From Bacteroidaceae bacterium (GTDB lineage: Bacteria; Bacteroidota; Bacteroidia; Bacteroidales; Bacteroidaceae), in NCBI GenBank assembly GCA_024398435.1, contig JAKSJD010000001.1, positions 1 to 64,000 on the forward strand: 64,000 bases of DNA. Reading direction: 5' to 3'. Positions 56,064 to 64,000 of the stretch are shown one piece after another. The translations under genes and the position numbers were made by a program. Below the pieces are notes generated by a model that saw only the letters and a program-made list of their open reading frames with translations, made no database searches and was not told where the DNA came from. Numbering within the stretch: the first letter of the stretch is position 1; every line of letters begins with the position of its first letter.

Positions 56064-57719
56064 ATGCACGCAGAAAAGAAATTCGCTTTCATAATCTCAC
56101 TCATTCTCCTGTCAATTCCAATGATTGGACATTGTGCAGAAGTTCCTGACATTGTCGTCAATTCCATCGGTTTCTACCCTAACGACCAGAAACAAGCAGT
56201 AGTTATAGGTCGACACGGAGGAGAAGAATTCAAGGTTGTAAATGCTACAAACGGGAAGACGGTTTTCACTGGCAAACTGTCTGATGCTCAATGGTGTGAA
56301 GATGTTAAACAAGACCTTTGTATAGCCGATTTCTCTGCCTTCAAGAAGAGTGGCCGATATAAGATTGTGGCAAACAATGGAAAGGAATCGTGCGAATTCA
56401 ATATCGGTAAAACCGTATATAAAGATGCCTACACAACTGCAATGCGGGCATTCTACCTTTGGAGATGCGGAATGGCTGTGGAAACCACATACAACGGGCA
56501 TCGTTATCAGACGACCGCGGCTTGCCACACAAAAGATGGCTACACCAAATATCTTGGAGAAGAGCAAGATTGGAGAGACGGAACCGGTGGTTGGCACGAT
56601 GCCGGCGACTATGGCAAATATACCGTAAATGCTGGAGTCACAGTGGGTGTCTTGTTTATGGCTTGGCAACATTTCCAGAAGCAGCTCAATTCCGTTGACC
56701 TCAATCTGCCCGAAACAGCAAAGGGATTTCCTGAGTTTCTTAAAGAGATAAAGTGGGAAACAGATTTCCTTCTGAAGATGCAATATGCCGATGGGAGCGG
56801 AAGAGTTTCGCACAAACTTACACGTACAGAATTCTCCGGCTTCATTATGCCGGAAACCGATGATGGCAAACGTTATTTCACTGAATGGAGTTCGGCTGCA
56901 ACAGCAGATTTTGCCGCAATGATGGCTATGGCTTCAAGGATTTTCGAACCTTATGACAAAGAGTATTCCGAACGTATTTTGAGTGCTGCCCGTCTCAGTT
57001 ATGATGCATTGAAAAAGTATGGAAGAAAGAACTTTATGCAGGGAGATTTCAGCACAGGCGGCTATCAAACAGGAGATGACGATGATATAGTGTGGGCGGC
57101 AGTTGAAATGTGGGAAGCAACTGGCGAACAGCAATACCTCACTGATGCCGAACAACGCCTCGGCAGTCAATGGAATCTCATCGATTCGAATTGGGATTGG
57201 GGAGATGTTTCCAATCTTGGTGCCTACACATATATATTATCTAACCGAGAAGGTAAGAATGCCGAACTCGAAAACAAGTTGAAGGCAGCAATGATAAAGG
57301 ATGCCAACCAGCTGGCTGACAATTCTTTAAGCGACCCATTTGGACGTGCTTTGAACCAGTATTATTGGGGTTGCAACGGAACCGTTTGCCGTCAAGCTCT
57401 CAACCTCCACATGGCAGACATTCTCGCTCCAAATGCAAAATATCAAACAGCAATCAAGAGAATTGCAGGTTATGTTCTCGGCAACAACATCTATGGTCGC
57501 TCATTTGTCACTGGAATTGGAGTGAATCCTCCGATGCATCCACATGACCGTCGTTCGGGTGCCGACGGAATTGATGACCCTTGGCCAGGTTACATTGTTG
57601 GCGGGGGACATTCAGCCACAGATTGGGTGGATGAGCAAGACGACTATTCACGCAATGAAATTGCCATCAATTGGCAGGCAGGTCTTGTATATCTGCTTTC
57701 AGCAGCTTTGGCAGAATAG
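56064..57719 (+). CDS. Glycoside hydrolase family 9 cellulase with N-terminal Ig-like domain
   Basis: 551 residues. Signal peptide to about residue 25. An immunoglobulin-like CelD_N domain (about 28-115) begins VPDIVVNSIGFYPNDQKQAVV. The catalytic alpha/alpha barrel follows, with the base motif GGWHDAGDYGKY (Asp179 and Asp182), the His motif NPPMHPHDRRSGADG and the acid Glu532 in DDYSRNEIAINW. All expected residues are present, so activity on beta-1,4-glucans is likely. No carbohydrate-binding module, dockerin or T9SS tail. Single gene with own promoter and terminator. Confidence 0.92.
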   Translation: MHAEKKFAFIISLILLSIPMIGHCAEVPDIVVNSIGFYPNDQKQAVVIGRHGGEEFKVVNATNGKTVFTGKLSDAQWCEDVKQDLCIADFSAFKKSGRYKIVANNGKESCEFNIGKTVYKDAYTTAMRAFYLWRCGMAVETTYNGHRYQTTAACHTKDGYTKYLGEEQDWRDGTGGWHDAGDYGKYTVNAGVTVGVLFMAWQHFQKQLNSVDLNLPETAKGFPEFLKEIKWETDFLLKMQYADGSGRVSHKLTRTEFSGFIMPETDDGKRYFTEWSSAATADFAAMMAMASRIFEPYDKEYSERILSAARLSYDALKKYGRKNFMQGDFSTGGYQTGDDDDIVWAAVEMWEATGEQQYLTDAEQRLGSQWNLIDSNWDWGDVSNLGAYTYILSNREGKNAELENKLKAAMIKDANQLADNSLSDPFGRALNQYYWGCNGTVCRQALNLHMADILAPNAKYQTAIKRIAGYVLGNNIYGRSFVTGIGVNPPMHPHDRRSGADGIDDPWPGYIVGGGHSATDWVDEQDDYSRNEIAINWQAGLVYLLSAALAE

Positions 57720-57750
57720 CAGACAAATAGCAACCAAAAATATGCAATTG

Positions 57751-57783
57751 GGCTTGTACTCTCGGGTGCAAGCCTATCTTTTT
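57751..57783 (+). terminator. Terminator of the GH9 gene
   Basis: Stem GGCTTG / CAAGCC with a 12-base loop, followed by TATCTTTTTG. It lies 32 bases after the stop. Confidence 0.75.
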
Positions 57784-57805
57784 GTTAATTATTATAAATA
57801 ATAAG

Positions 57806-57835
57806 TTGTAGATAAGGAATAATTTCGTATCTTTG
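57806..57835 (+). promoter_or_regulatory. Promoter of tsaB
   Basis: -33 TTG (57806-57808), spacer 19, -7 box TATCTTTG (57828-57835); ATG 20 bases further at 57856. Confidence 0.68.
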
Positions 57836-57855
57836 CAAAGTTAAATTGGATTATT

Positions 57856-58557
57856 ATGTCTTGTATACTACATATCGAAACATCAACCGACGTTTGTTCG
57901 GTGGCTGTAAGCCAAGATGGAGCCAATATATTCCACACTGAGGAGATGAATGGGCCTTCACATGCCCAAAAGTTGGGAAGCATGGTGGATGAAGCACTTT
58001 CATTCACCGACAATCACGCCATTCCGTTCGATGCAGTGGCCGTAAGCAGCGGTCCTGGAAGCTACACGGGATTGAGAATTGGAGTAAGCATGGCCAAAGG
58101 AGTTTGCTATGCTCGCAATCTCAAGCTCATTGCATTGCCAACTCTCCAAGTGATGTGCGTGCCAGTTTTGCTCCGAAACGAAGAATTGCCCGACGATGCG
58201 CTCCTCTGTCCTATGATTGATGCCCGCAGGATGGAAGTCTATACAGCACTTTACGACAGAGCCCTCCGCCCAATAATCGACCTTCAGGCATTGGTGGTTG
58301 ACGGACATTCGTTTGAAGAACAGCTTGCCGAGCATCCAATCTATTTCTTCGGAAATGGAGCAGATAAATGCAAGGAGACAATCACTCATCCAAATGCACA
58401 TTTCATTGCAGACATTAAGCCTCTCGCAAAATGGATGTCGCCACTTGCAGAGAAAGCACATGCAAGAGAGGAATTCGTGGATGTTGCATATTTCGAGCCA
58501 AACTACCTGAAAGAGTTCGTTGCCCTCAAGCCGAAAAACCCTTTCGCAAACATATAA
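57856..58557 (+). CDS. tsaB: tRNA threonylcarbamoyladenosine biosynthesis protein TsaB
   Basis: 233 residues. Partner of TsaD in making t6A37 of ANN-reading tRNAs. ASKHA fold start ILHIETSTDVCSVAVSQDG, then VAVSSGPGSYTGLRIGVSMAKGVCYA, the hallmark block, and DARRMEVYTALYD. Length normal. Separated from the DUF4290 gene by 135 bases that contain a 22-bp repeat set, so they may or may not be co-transcribed. Confidence 0.94.
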   Translation: MSCILHIETSTDVCSVAVSQDGANIFHTEEMNGPSHAQKLGSMVDEALSFTDNHAIPFDAVAVSSGPGSYTGLRIGVSMAKGVCYARNLKLIALPTLQVMCVPVLLRNEELPDDALLCPMIDARRMEVYTALYDRALRPIIDLQALVVDGHSFEEQLAEHPIYFFGNGADKCKETITHPNAHFIADIKPLAKWMSPLAEKAHAREEFVDVAYFEPNYLKEFVALKPKNPFANI

Positions 58558-58575
58558 AATACAAACGAAAAAAAA

Positions 58576-58641
58576 GAACGCGGTTCGAAGGCAAAAGTTT
58601 CGCAAGAAATGACCTTGAGTTTCGCGGTTCATTTTTCAAAG
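58576..58641. repeat. Repeat array, three units of 22 bp
   Basis: Units at 58576, 58598 and 58620: GAACGCGGTTCGAAGG, TTTCGCAAGAAATGACC and TTTCGCGGTTCATTTTTC. The middle one carries the AAGAAATGACC motif seen at 10871; the outer ones carry the CGCG-TTCG motif seen at 35841. Confidence 0.75.
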
Positions 58642-58692
58642 GCAATATAACAATATTTTTCAACAGAAGAAAACAATAAAAGAATATAGAAT

Positions 58693-59319
58693 ATGATGGA
58701 AAAGCAAACAGAAAGAAAAATCGACTACAACACTGAACGTGCCAAACTTGTCTTACCAGAGTATGGCCGATGCATCCAACAGATGGTCGACTATGCAATG
58801 ACAATCGAAGACAAGAAAGAGCGCCAGCGTTGTGCCTTCACCATAATCGACCTTATGGCCAACATGCAGGATTACACAGGAGATGCTGATGATTTTTACC
58901 AAAAACTTTGGAACCATCTGGCACTCATATCCGACTACAAGCTCGATATTGACTATCCAGTGGAGATTCAGCATCAAGACGAACAAGGCATGAAACGCGA
59001 AATTGTGCCTTACCCACAAAAGGCAATCAACAAGCGCCACTATGGTGCAATCGTCGAAAAACTCACACAAACTCTCTGCGAGATGGAGCCAGGACCTGAG
59101 AGAGACGAACTCACATTGCTCGTCGCCAACCAGATGAAGCGTTCACTTGCCAACTGGAACAGCAATGCACTCGATGATGAGAAGATTCTCGAAGACCTTG
59201 CCGAGTTCACAAACGGAAAGATTTCCCTCCTTCCAAACGAAATCGAACTCATAAGCGACAAGGAAATCATGGCCGAACTCCAACAAACCGGTGTGGGCAA
59301 GAAAAAGAAGAAGAAATAG
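58693..59319 (+). CDS. DUF4290 family protein
   Basis: 208 residues, soluble. Start is ATG at 58693 or the next codon. DUF4290 features: DYNTERAKLVLPEYGRCIQQMVDYAMTIEDKKERQRCA, KLWNHLALISDYKLDIDYPVEI, and YGAIVEKLTQTLCEME. A Lys-rich tail (GKKKKKK) ends it. Restricted to Bacteroidota and always beside murA; role unknown, though placement suggests a link to wall synthesis or ribosome maturation. Confidence 0.88.
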   Translation: MMEKQTERKIDYNTERAKLVLPEYGRCIQQMVDYAMTIEDKKERQRCAFTIIDLMANMQDYTGDADDFYQKLWNHLALISDYKLDIDYPVEIQHQDEQGMKREIVPYPQKAINKRHYGAIVEKLTQTLCEMEPGPERDELTLLVANQMKRSLANWNSNALDDEKILEDLAEFTNGKISLLPNEIELISDKEIMAELQQTGVGKKKKKK

Positions 59320-59368
59320 GCAACAAGCTGAACCATTTCTTCATTAACAACAAGAAAACCAACTCAAA

Positions 59369-60676
59369 ATGGCATCATTCATAATAGAAGGAGGACATCC
59401 ACTGCATGGAGAAATCACACCTCAAGGAGCTAAGAACGAGGCTCTCGAAGTGATTTGTGCCACTTTGCTCACCGACGAGCCAATCAAAATGAGCAATGTG
59501 CCAAACATTCTCGACGTGAACAATCTCATCCAATTGCTCGGAAATATGGGAGTGGCCATCCAGCAAGAGACGAAAGACACTTGGATTTTCCAAGCAAAAT
59601 CGCTCGACATGGATTATCTCCAAAGCGATGAATTCATACAAAAATGTGCTGCCCTTCGCGGTTCGATTCTTACGTTAGGTCCATTGCTCGGACGCTACCA
59701 TAAGGCATTTGTAGCCAAACCTGGAGGCGACCAAATCGGAAGAAGACGACTCGACACCCACTTCCTCGGAATCAACGAACTCGGAGCACAATTCACCTAT
59801 AATGCAGAAAGAGGCATCTACGAAATCGAAGCCACTCATCTGAAAGGCAAATACATGCTTCTCGACGAAGCTTCGGTCACAGGAACCGCCAACATCATTA
59901 TGGCTGCAGTACTTGCCGAAGGTACAACCCAAATCTACAATGCCGCTTGCGAACCATACATTCAGCAGCTCTGCAAGATGCTCAACCGCATGGGAGCAAA
60001 GATTTCAGGAATTGCATCGAACCTCCTTACCATCGAAGGAGTAGCCAAACTTCACGGAACCGAACACCGAATCCTGCCAGACATGATTGAAGTGGGCAGT
60101 TTCATCGGAATGGCAGCAATGACAGGTTCGGAAATCACAATCAAGAATGTTTCTTACGACAATCTCGGAATCATTCCTGATTCGTTCCGAAAATTAGGCA
60201 TACAGATTGAACTCCGAGGCGACGACCTCTTCATTCCAAAGCACGAGCACTATGAAGTCGGCAGTTTTATGGACGGAAGCATTATGGCATTCAGCGATGC
60301 TCCTTGGCCAGGACTTACCCCCGATCTTCTCAGCGTTCTGCTTGTTGTGGCCACCCAGGCAAAGGGTTCTGTCCTTATCCATCAAAAAATGTTTGAGAGC
60401 AGATTGTTCTTTGTGGACAAGCTCATCGATATGGGAGCACAAATCATTCTTTGCGACCCTCACCGAGCAGTTGTAGTAGGTCACGACCGACGCCTCCGCC
60501 TCAAAGGTTCAAGAATGTCGAGCCCTGATATCAGAGCCGGAATCGCACTTCTCATTGCCGCAATGAGTGCCGAAGGACCAAGCCGCATCAGCAACATCGA
60601 GCAGATTGACCGCGGCTACGAAAACATCGAAGCACGCCTCACTGCCCTTGGAGCCAAAATCAAGAGAGTGGACTAA
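59369..60676 (+). CDS. murA: UDP-N-acetylglucosamine 1-carboxyvinyltransferase
   Basis: 435 residues. First committed step of peptidoglycan synthesis: transfer of enolpyruvate to UDP-GlcNAc. Conserved GGHPLHGEITPQGAKNEAL (catalytic Lys region), ALRGSILTLGPLLGR, and DMIEVGSFIGMAAMTG. The active-site loop reads KPGGDQIGRRRLDTHF, so residue 121, equivalent to Cys115 of E. coli, is Asp. Enzymes with Asp there stay active and are not alkylated by fosfomycin. It follows DUF4290 by 49 bases and precedes rimM by 27. Confidence 0.96.
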   Translation: MASFIIEGGHPLHGEITPQGAKNEALEVICATLLTDEPIKMSNVPNILDVNNLIQLLGNMGVAIQQETKDTWIFQAKSLDMDYLQSDEFIQKCAALRGSILTLGPLLGRYHKAFVAKPGGDQIGRRRLDTHFLGINELGAQFTYNAERGIYEIEATHLKGKYMLLDEASVTGTANIIMAAVLAEGTTQIYNAACEPYIQQLCKMLNRMGAKISGIASNLLTIEGVAKLHGTEHRILPDMIEVGSFIGMAAMTGSEITIKNVSYDNLGIIPDSFRKLGIQIELRGDDLFIPKHEHYEVGSFMDGSIMAFSDAPWPGLTPDLLSVLLVVATQAKGSVLIHQKMFESRLFFVDKLIDMGAQIILCDPHRAVVVGHDRRLRLKGSRMSSPDIRAGIALLIAAMSAEGPSRISNIEQIDRGYENIEARLTALGAKIKRVD

Positions 60677-60703
60677 AATTGATGATAGAAAATCGAAACT
60701 GCA

Positions 60704-61225
60704 ATGATAAAGAAAGAAGACACATATAAGATTGGACAAATCGGAAAGCCCCACGGATTGAAGGGCGAAGTCATCTTCAACTTCACCGACGACATTTTCG
60801 ACCGAGTAGATTGCCCCTATCTCATTTGCGAGGTTGAAGGAATCTTGGTGCCATTCTTTCTCGAAGAATACAGATTTAAGACCGATTCTTCTGCCCTTCT
60901 AAAGTTCGACGGTATTGATTCGGTTGAAGACACTCGCCAAATTGTTGGAAGTGACGTATTCTTCGAAAACAAATTCATTGAAGAAAGTGATGAGGAAGAA
61001 GTGTCCCTCAGCTATTTCGTCGGATTCAATGCAATTGATAGCGAAGGCAACGCGATTGGTGAAATAGTTGATATCGACGACAACACAGAGAATTGGCTCT
61101 TTGTTGTTGAAGATTCGGAAGGCAAGGAAATACTCATTCCTGCCCACGAAGAATTCATCATTGATATCAACCACAAAAAGAAAACTATAGAAATGGACCT
61201 TCCTGAAGGCCTGTTAGAATTATGA
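60704..61225 (+). CDS. rimM: Ribosome maturation factor RimM
   Basis: 173 residues. Helps assemble the 30S head by binding S19. N-terminal RimM domain IGQIGKPHGLKGEVIFNF and C-terminal PRC barrel (about 100-173) with VGFNAIDSEGNAIGEIVDI and EILIPAHEEFIIDINHKKKTIEMDLPEGLLEL. Its stop codon overlaps the dxr start (ATGA), so the two are translationally coupled. Confidence 0.95.
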   Translation: MIKKEDTYKIGQIGKPHGLKGEVIFNFTDDIFDRVDCPYLICEVEGILVPFFLEEYRFKTDSSALLKFDGIDSVEDTRQIVGSDVFFENKFIEESDEEEVSLSYFVGFNAIDSEGNAIGEIVDIDDNTENWLFVVEDSEGKEILIPAHEEFIIDINHKKKTIEMDLPEGLLEL

Positions 61226-62370
61226 ATAATAAGAAAAAGATAGCAATTCTCGGTTCGACCGGTTCGATAGGAACTCAAGCCCTCGATGTGATTGAGCAGC
61301 AAAGCCATCTATACGAAGCTTACGTTCTTACCGCCAACAACAGCGTCGACCGACTTCTAGAGCAAGCAAGGAAATTTGTTCCTGCCACCGTGGTTATTGC
61401 CAATGAAGCACACTATGAGAAGGTGAAGGAAGCATTAAGCGACCTCCCAATCAAGGTATTTGCAGGTGAAGAGGCTCTATGCCAAGTGGTTCAGGATGAA
61501 AATGTTGATATCGTTTTGGCTTCAATGGTAGGTTTCGCTGGCTTACGCCCAACAATTAGTGCCATAAAGGCAAAGAAAGTGATTGCATTGGCCAACAAAG
61601 AAACACTCGTTGTTGCTGGCGAACTTATCAACAAACTTGCACAAGAATATCAAGTACCGATATTGCCTGTTGACAGTGAGCATTCTGCAATATTCCAATG
61701 TCTTGAACCAGGGAACAAGATTGAAAAGATTCTTCTCACATGCAGTGGAGGACCTTTCCGTCGCCTTCCTGCTGAAGAGTTGGCTAAAGTAACAAAATCT
61801 GATGCCCTCGCTCATCCAACCTGGAATATGGGAGCAAAGATTACTATTGATTCTGCCACTCTCATGAACAAGGGATTTGAAGTAATCGAAGCTAAATGGT
61901 TGTTTGGAGTTCGACCTGAGCAAATACAAGTAATCGTTCATCCTCAGTCGGTTATCCATTCCATGGTACAATTCGAGGATGGTGCAGTCAAGGCTCAACT
62001 TGGAGTACCGGATATGAGATTGCCAATTCAATATGCATTCAGTTATCCGGTTCGTCTGAAGGCTTCTTTCGATAGAGTAGATTTCTTCAAGATGAAAGAC
62101 CTCACATTCGAACAGCCAGATACTAATAGATTCCGTTGTCTTGCCCTTGCTTATGAAGCATTGAACAAAGGCGGCAATATGCCTTGCATTGTGAATGCAG
62201 CAAACGAGATTGCAAATCGAGCCTTTATCGACGATAGAATCTCATTCAACAAGATTAGCGAAATCATCGAGCAGTCAATGAATCACATTAGTTTTTCAAC
62301 CGACTCTTCGCTCGACACATATCTTCAGACAGATAAAGAAACGCGCCTTTACGCAGAATCATTATTATAG
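61222..62370 (+). CDS. dxr: 1-deoxy-D-xylulose-5-phosphate reductoisomerase
   Basis: 382 residues. Second step of the MEP isoprenoid route, NADPH-dependent. Cofactor site AILGSTGSIGTQALDVI, then ANKETLVVAGELI, metal and substrate site VDSEHSAIFQCL, and TIDSATLMNKGFEVIEAKWLFG. Intact and of normal length. Together with murA and rseP it forms the conserved envelope/isoprenoid block. Confidence 0.96.
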   Translation: MNNKKKIAILGSTGSIGTQALDVIEQQSHLYEAYVLTANNSVDRLLEQARKFVPATVVIANEAHYEKVKEALSDLPIKVFAGEEALCQVVQDENVDIVLASMVGFAGLRPTISAIKAKKVIALANKETLVVAGELINKLAQEYQVPILPVDSEHSAIFQCLEPGNKIEKILLTCSGGPFRRLPAEELAKVTKSDALAHPTWNMGAKITIDSATLMNKGFEVIEAKWLFGVRPEQIQVIVHPQSVIHSMVQFEDGAVKAQLGVPDMRLPIQYAFSYPVRLKASFDRVDFFKMKDLTFEQPDTNRFRCLALAYEALNKGGNMPCIVNAANEIANRAFIDDRISFNKISEIIEQSMNHISFSTDSSLDTYLQTDKETRLYAESLL

Positions 62371-62432
62371 GAAACAGAATAAACAAGCAATCAAGCATTG
62401 CCAATAATCATAAAAGGAAAGAAAAATTAGTT

Positions 62433-63986
62433 GTGGAAACAGTCATCATAAAAATAGCCCAAGTAGTAGTAGCATTCGCTCTTCTAATCGTACTTCATGA
62501 AGGAGGACACTTTGTATGTGCAAAACTATTCAAGATAAGAGTTGAGAAATTCTATCTTTTCTTCGATTTCCCTATTGTCAGCAATAGTCCCCTTTTCTCT
62601 CTATTTGCATATCGAAACAAAAAATTTGCCTTCATTCGCTACATTAAGTTCATAAAGATTGAAGATGAAAGCAATGATGATGACAAGAAGAAAGATCCAG
62701 AATACACAATGGATGTTTTCTCTCTTGCCAAATTTGAAAACGGTAAATGGAGTTTCTGTAATTGGGAAAGAGGTCTTTCCACAAAGGACCCAGAGGCCGA
62801 TTGCGAAACATACCACACAGAATATGGTGCAGGTTGGTTGCCACTTGGCGGTTACGTTAATATTACGGGTATGATTGACGAATCCACTCAAGAATTAAGC
62901 AGTGAACCTAAGCCTTGGGAATTCCGTACCAAACCTGCTTGGCAACGCCTTATCGTAATGCTTGGAGGTATTATTGTCAACTTCATAACTGCATTCGTAA
63001 TCTATATTGCCGTTCTCTTCACTTGGGGCGAAAGCTACATCAAGCCAACAGATATGACCCATGGTCTTAAATTCAGTGAAGCTGCCATTGCTGATGGATT
63101 CCGAGATGGAGACATCATTGTCAAAACAGATGATAAGGAAATAAAGGCTTGGAATGTAAATGTTCTCCGCGATATTTCGAATGCGGACGAAGTTACAATC
63201 TTGCGTGATGGACAGGAAGAAGTTCTCAAGATGCCGGCAAAGATGAATATGCTCGATATGATTCAGAGCAATCCACCTTATGCAGAACCTTTGCTTCCAT
63301 TCTGCATCGACAGCATTATGCCAAATTCTCCTGCAGAACAAATTGGACTTAAGAAAGGCGATGTAATTAATGCCATCAATGGAATCGAAGTCGACAACTT
63401 CAATGAATTCGCTCATCAATTGTCTGTTCTTGGCGAACCTCTTACAGAGAATTCCACTGCAGCCGACAGCCTTAGACTTCGAACAATCACATTGTTAGTC
63501 AACAATACAGACTCATTGGAAGTTGTACTTACACCTGAATTCACATTAGGATTCCAAAACAAAGCACCTGAATACAAAATCACTAACGAAGAGTTCTCTC
63601 TTCTCCAAAGCATTCCTGCTGGATGTTCTTATGGATGGGAAAAGCTTGGCAGTTATGTGAACGACCTCAAATATCTCTTCACTGCCCAAGGAGCTAAGAG
63701 CGTTTCTGGTGTTGTTGGTATTACAAACATATTCCCTGATGTATGGGATTGGCAGAAGTTCTGGTTGCTGACCGCATTGCTTTCCATCGCACTCGGTGTG
63801 ATGAACGTGCTCCCTATTCCAGCACTCGATGGCGGACATGCTGTATTTGCGATTTATGAGATTATTACCAGAAGAAAGCCAAGTGATAAAGTTCTCGCAA
63901 CTGCACAATACATTGGTGTATTCCTTTTGATTGCATTGATGATATTTGCCACATGGAACGACATTACACGACTGTTGGGAATGTAA
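62433..63986 (+). CDS. rseP: RIP metalloprotease RseP (site-2 protease)
   Basis: 517 residues from a GTG start at 62433; no in-frame ATG lies nearby and the family N-terminus begins here. Cuts membrane-spanning substrates within the bilayer, such as anti-sigma factors. Zinc motif VLHEGGHFVCAKL in the first helix, a second helix LGGIIVNFITAFVIYIAVLF, two PDZ-like domains (about 215-400, with ADGFRDGDIIVKTDD and AEQIGLKKGDVINAINGIE), and LDGGHAVF (the LDG motif) before the last helices. An insert of about 60 residues after the first helix (KIEDESNDDDKKKDPEYT) is typical of this phylum. Ends 14 bases before the window edge. Confidence 0.95.
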   Translation: METVIIKIAQVVVAFALLIVLHEGGHFVCAKLFKIRVEKFYLFFDFPIVSNSPLFSLFAYRNKKFAFIRYIKFIKIEDESNDDDKKKDPEYTMDVFSLAKFENGKWSFCNWERGLSTKDPEADCETYHTEYGAGWLPLGGYVNITGMIDESTQELSSEPKPWEFRTKPAWQRLIVMLGGIIVNFITAFVIYIAVLFTWGESYIKPTDMTHGLKFSEAAIADGFRDGDIIVKTDDKEIKAWNVNVLRDISNADEVTILRDGQEEVLKMPAKMNMLDMIQSNPPYAEPLLPFCIDSIMPNSPAEQIGLKKGDVINAINGIEVDNFNEFAHQLSVLGEPLTENSTAADSLRLRTITLLVNNTDSLEVVLTPEFTLGFQNKAPEYKITNEEFSLLQSIPAGCSYGWEKLGSYVNDLKYLFTAQGAKSVSGVVGITNIFPDVWDWQKFWLLTALLSIALGVMNVLPIPALDGGHAVFAIYEIITRRKPSDKVLATAQYIGVFLLIALMIFATWNDITRLLGM

Positions 63987-64000
63987 TAGACTTGACTTGT

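Overview
The window reads as chromosomal DNA of a Bacteroidota bacterium of the order Bacteroidales, probably Prevotellaceae-like. Evidence: promoters of the Bacteroidota type (TTG, about 19-20 bases, then TAnnTTTG) instead of -35/-10 boxes; almost no Shine-Dalgarno sequences; family-typical genes (OstA-like protein next to two SurA-type isomerases, DUF4290-murA-rimM-dxr-rseP, DUF177-rpmF, DUF4230, DUF4878-type lipoprotein, dipeptidyl peptidase IV); BspA-like leucine-rich repeat proteins ending in a type IX secretion sorting domain or a dockerin-like tail; and plant-polysaccharide enzymes (GH9, GH105). No prophage, integrase, insertion sequence, CRISPR array or cas gene was recognised. G+C and codon statistics were judged by eye, not computed.

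Layout. 1-725: two tRNA genes on the minus strand and a tandem repeat. 726-10405: OmpA-family porin, then a minus-strand operon for envelope assembly (two parvulin isomerases, OstA-like protein, small membrane protein) ending in mutL, plus guaB. 10406-11005: a probable small RNA with its own promoter and terminator. 11006-20126: clpP-clpX-recQ, a heme-motif beta-propeller lipoprotein with a DUF6057-like membrane protein, and trigger factor. 20331-22868: mlaF/mlaE lipid transport genes facing lptB. 22869-23724: a gene-free stretch packed with short phased repeats. 23725-28148: an AT-rich accessory block (two BspA-like surface proteins and a DUF2971 protein), followed by a structured non-coding RNA candidate. 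28914-35504: a lipoprotein, der, era, rpmF, DUF177, tsf, rpsB, rpsI and rplM, all on the minus strand. 36249-38321: yicC-gmk-nadD on the plus strand. 38342-44187: sppA-lpxK-punA-thiL and a GH105 hydrolase. 44855-48588: fasciclin lipoprotein and cca. 48676-53718: histidine kinase, second OmpA protein, dipeptidyl peptidase. 53774-57719: DUF4230 pair, radical SAM protein, GH9 cellulase. 57856-63986: tsaB, DUF4290, murA, rimM, dxr, rseP.

How the genes work together. Most are core functions in conserved operons: translation (tRNAs, L13-S9-S2-EF-Ts, Der, Era, RimM, CCA enzyme, TsaB), protein quality control (Tig, ClpXP, SppA, DPP-IV), and outer-membrane building (SurA-type isomerases, OstA-like, LptB, LpxK, MlaEF, OmpA proteins, RseP, MurA).

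The least explained feature is in the intergenic DNA. At least seven loci carry short repeats that step in exact 22-base units although the unit sequences differ, with shared half-motifs (TTCTTGCTAAAC, AACAACGCG, CTTATAATGTTT) in both orientations. Other points worth checking are the free-standing small RNA near guaB, a nested 40-base perfect palindrome near the second ompA, a structured leader before rplM, and MurA with Asp in place of the fosfomycin-target Cys.
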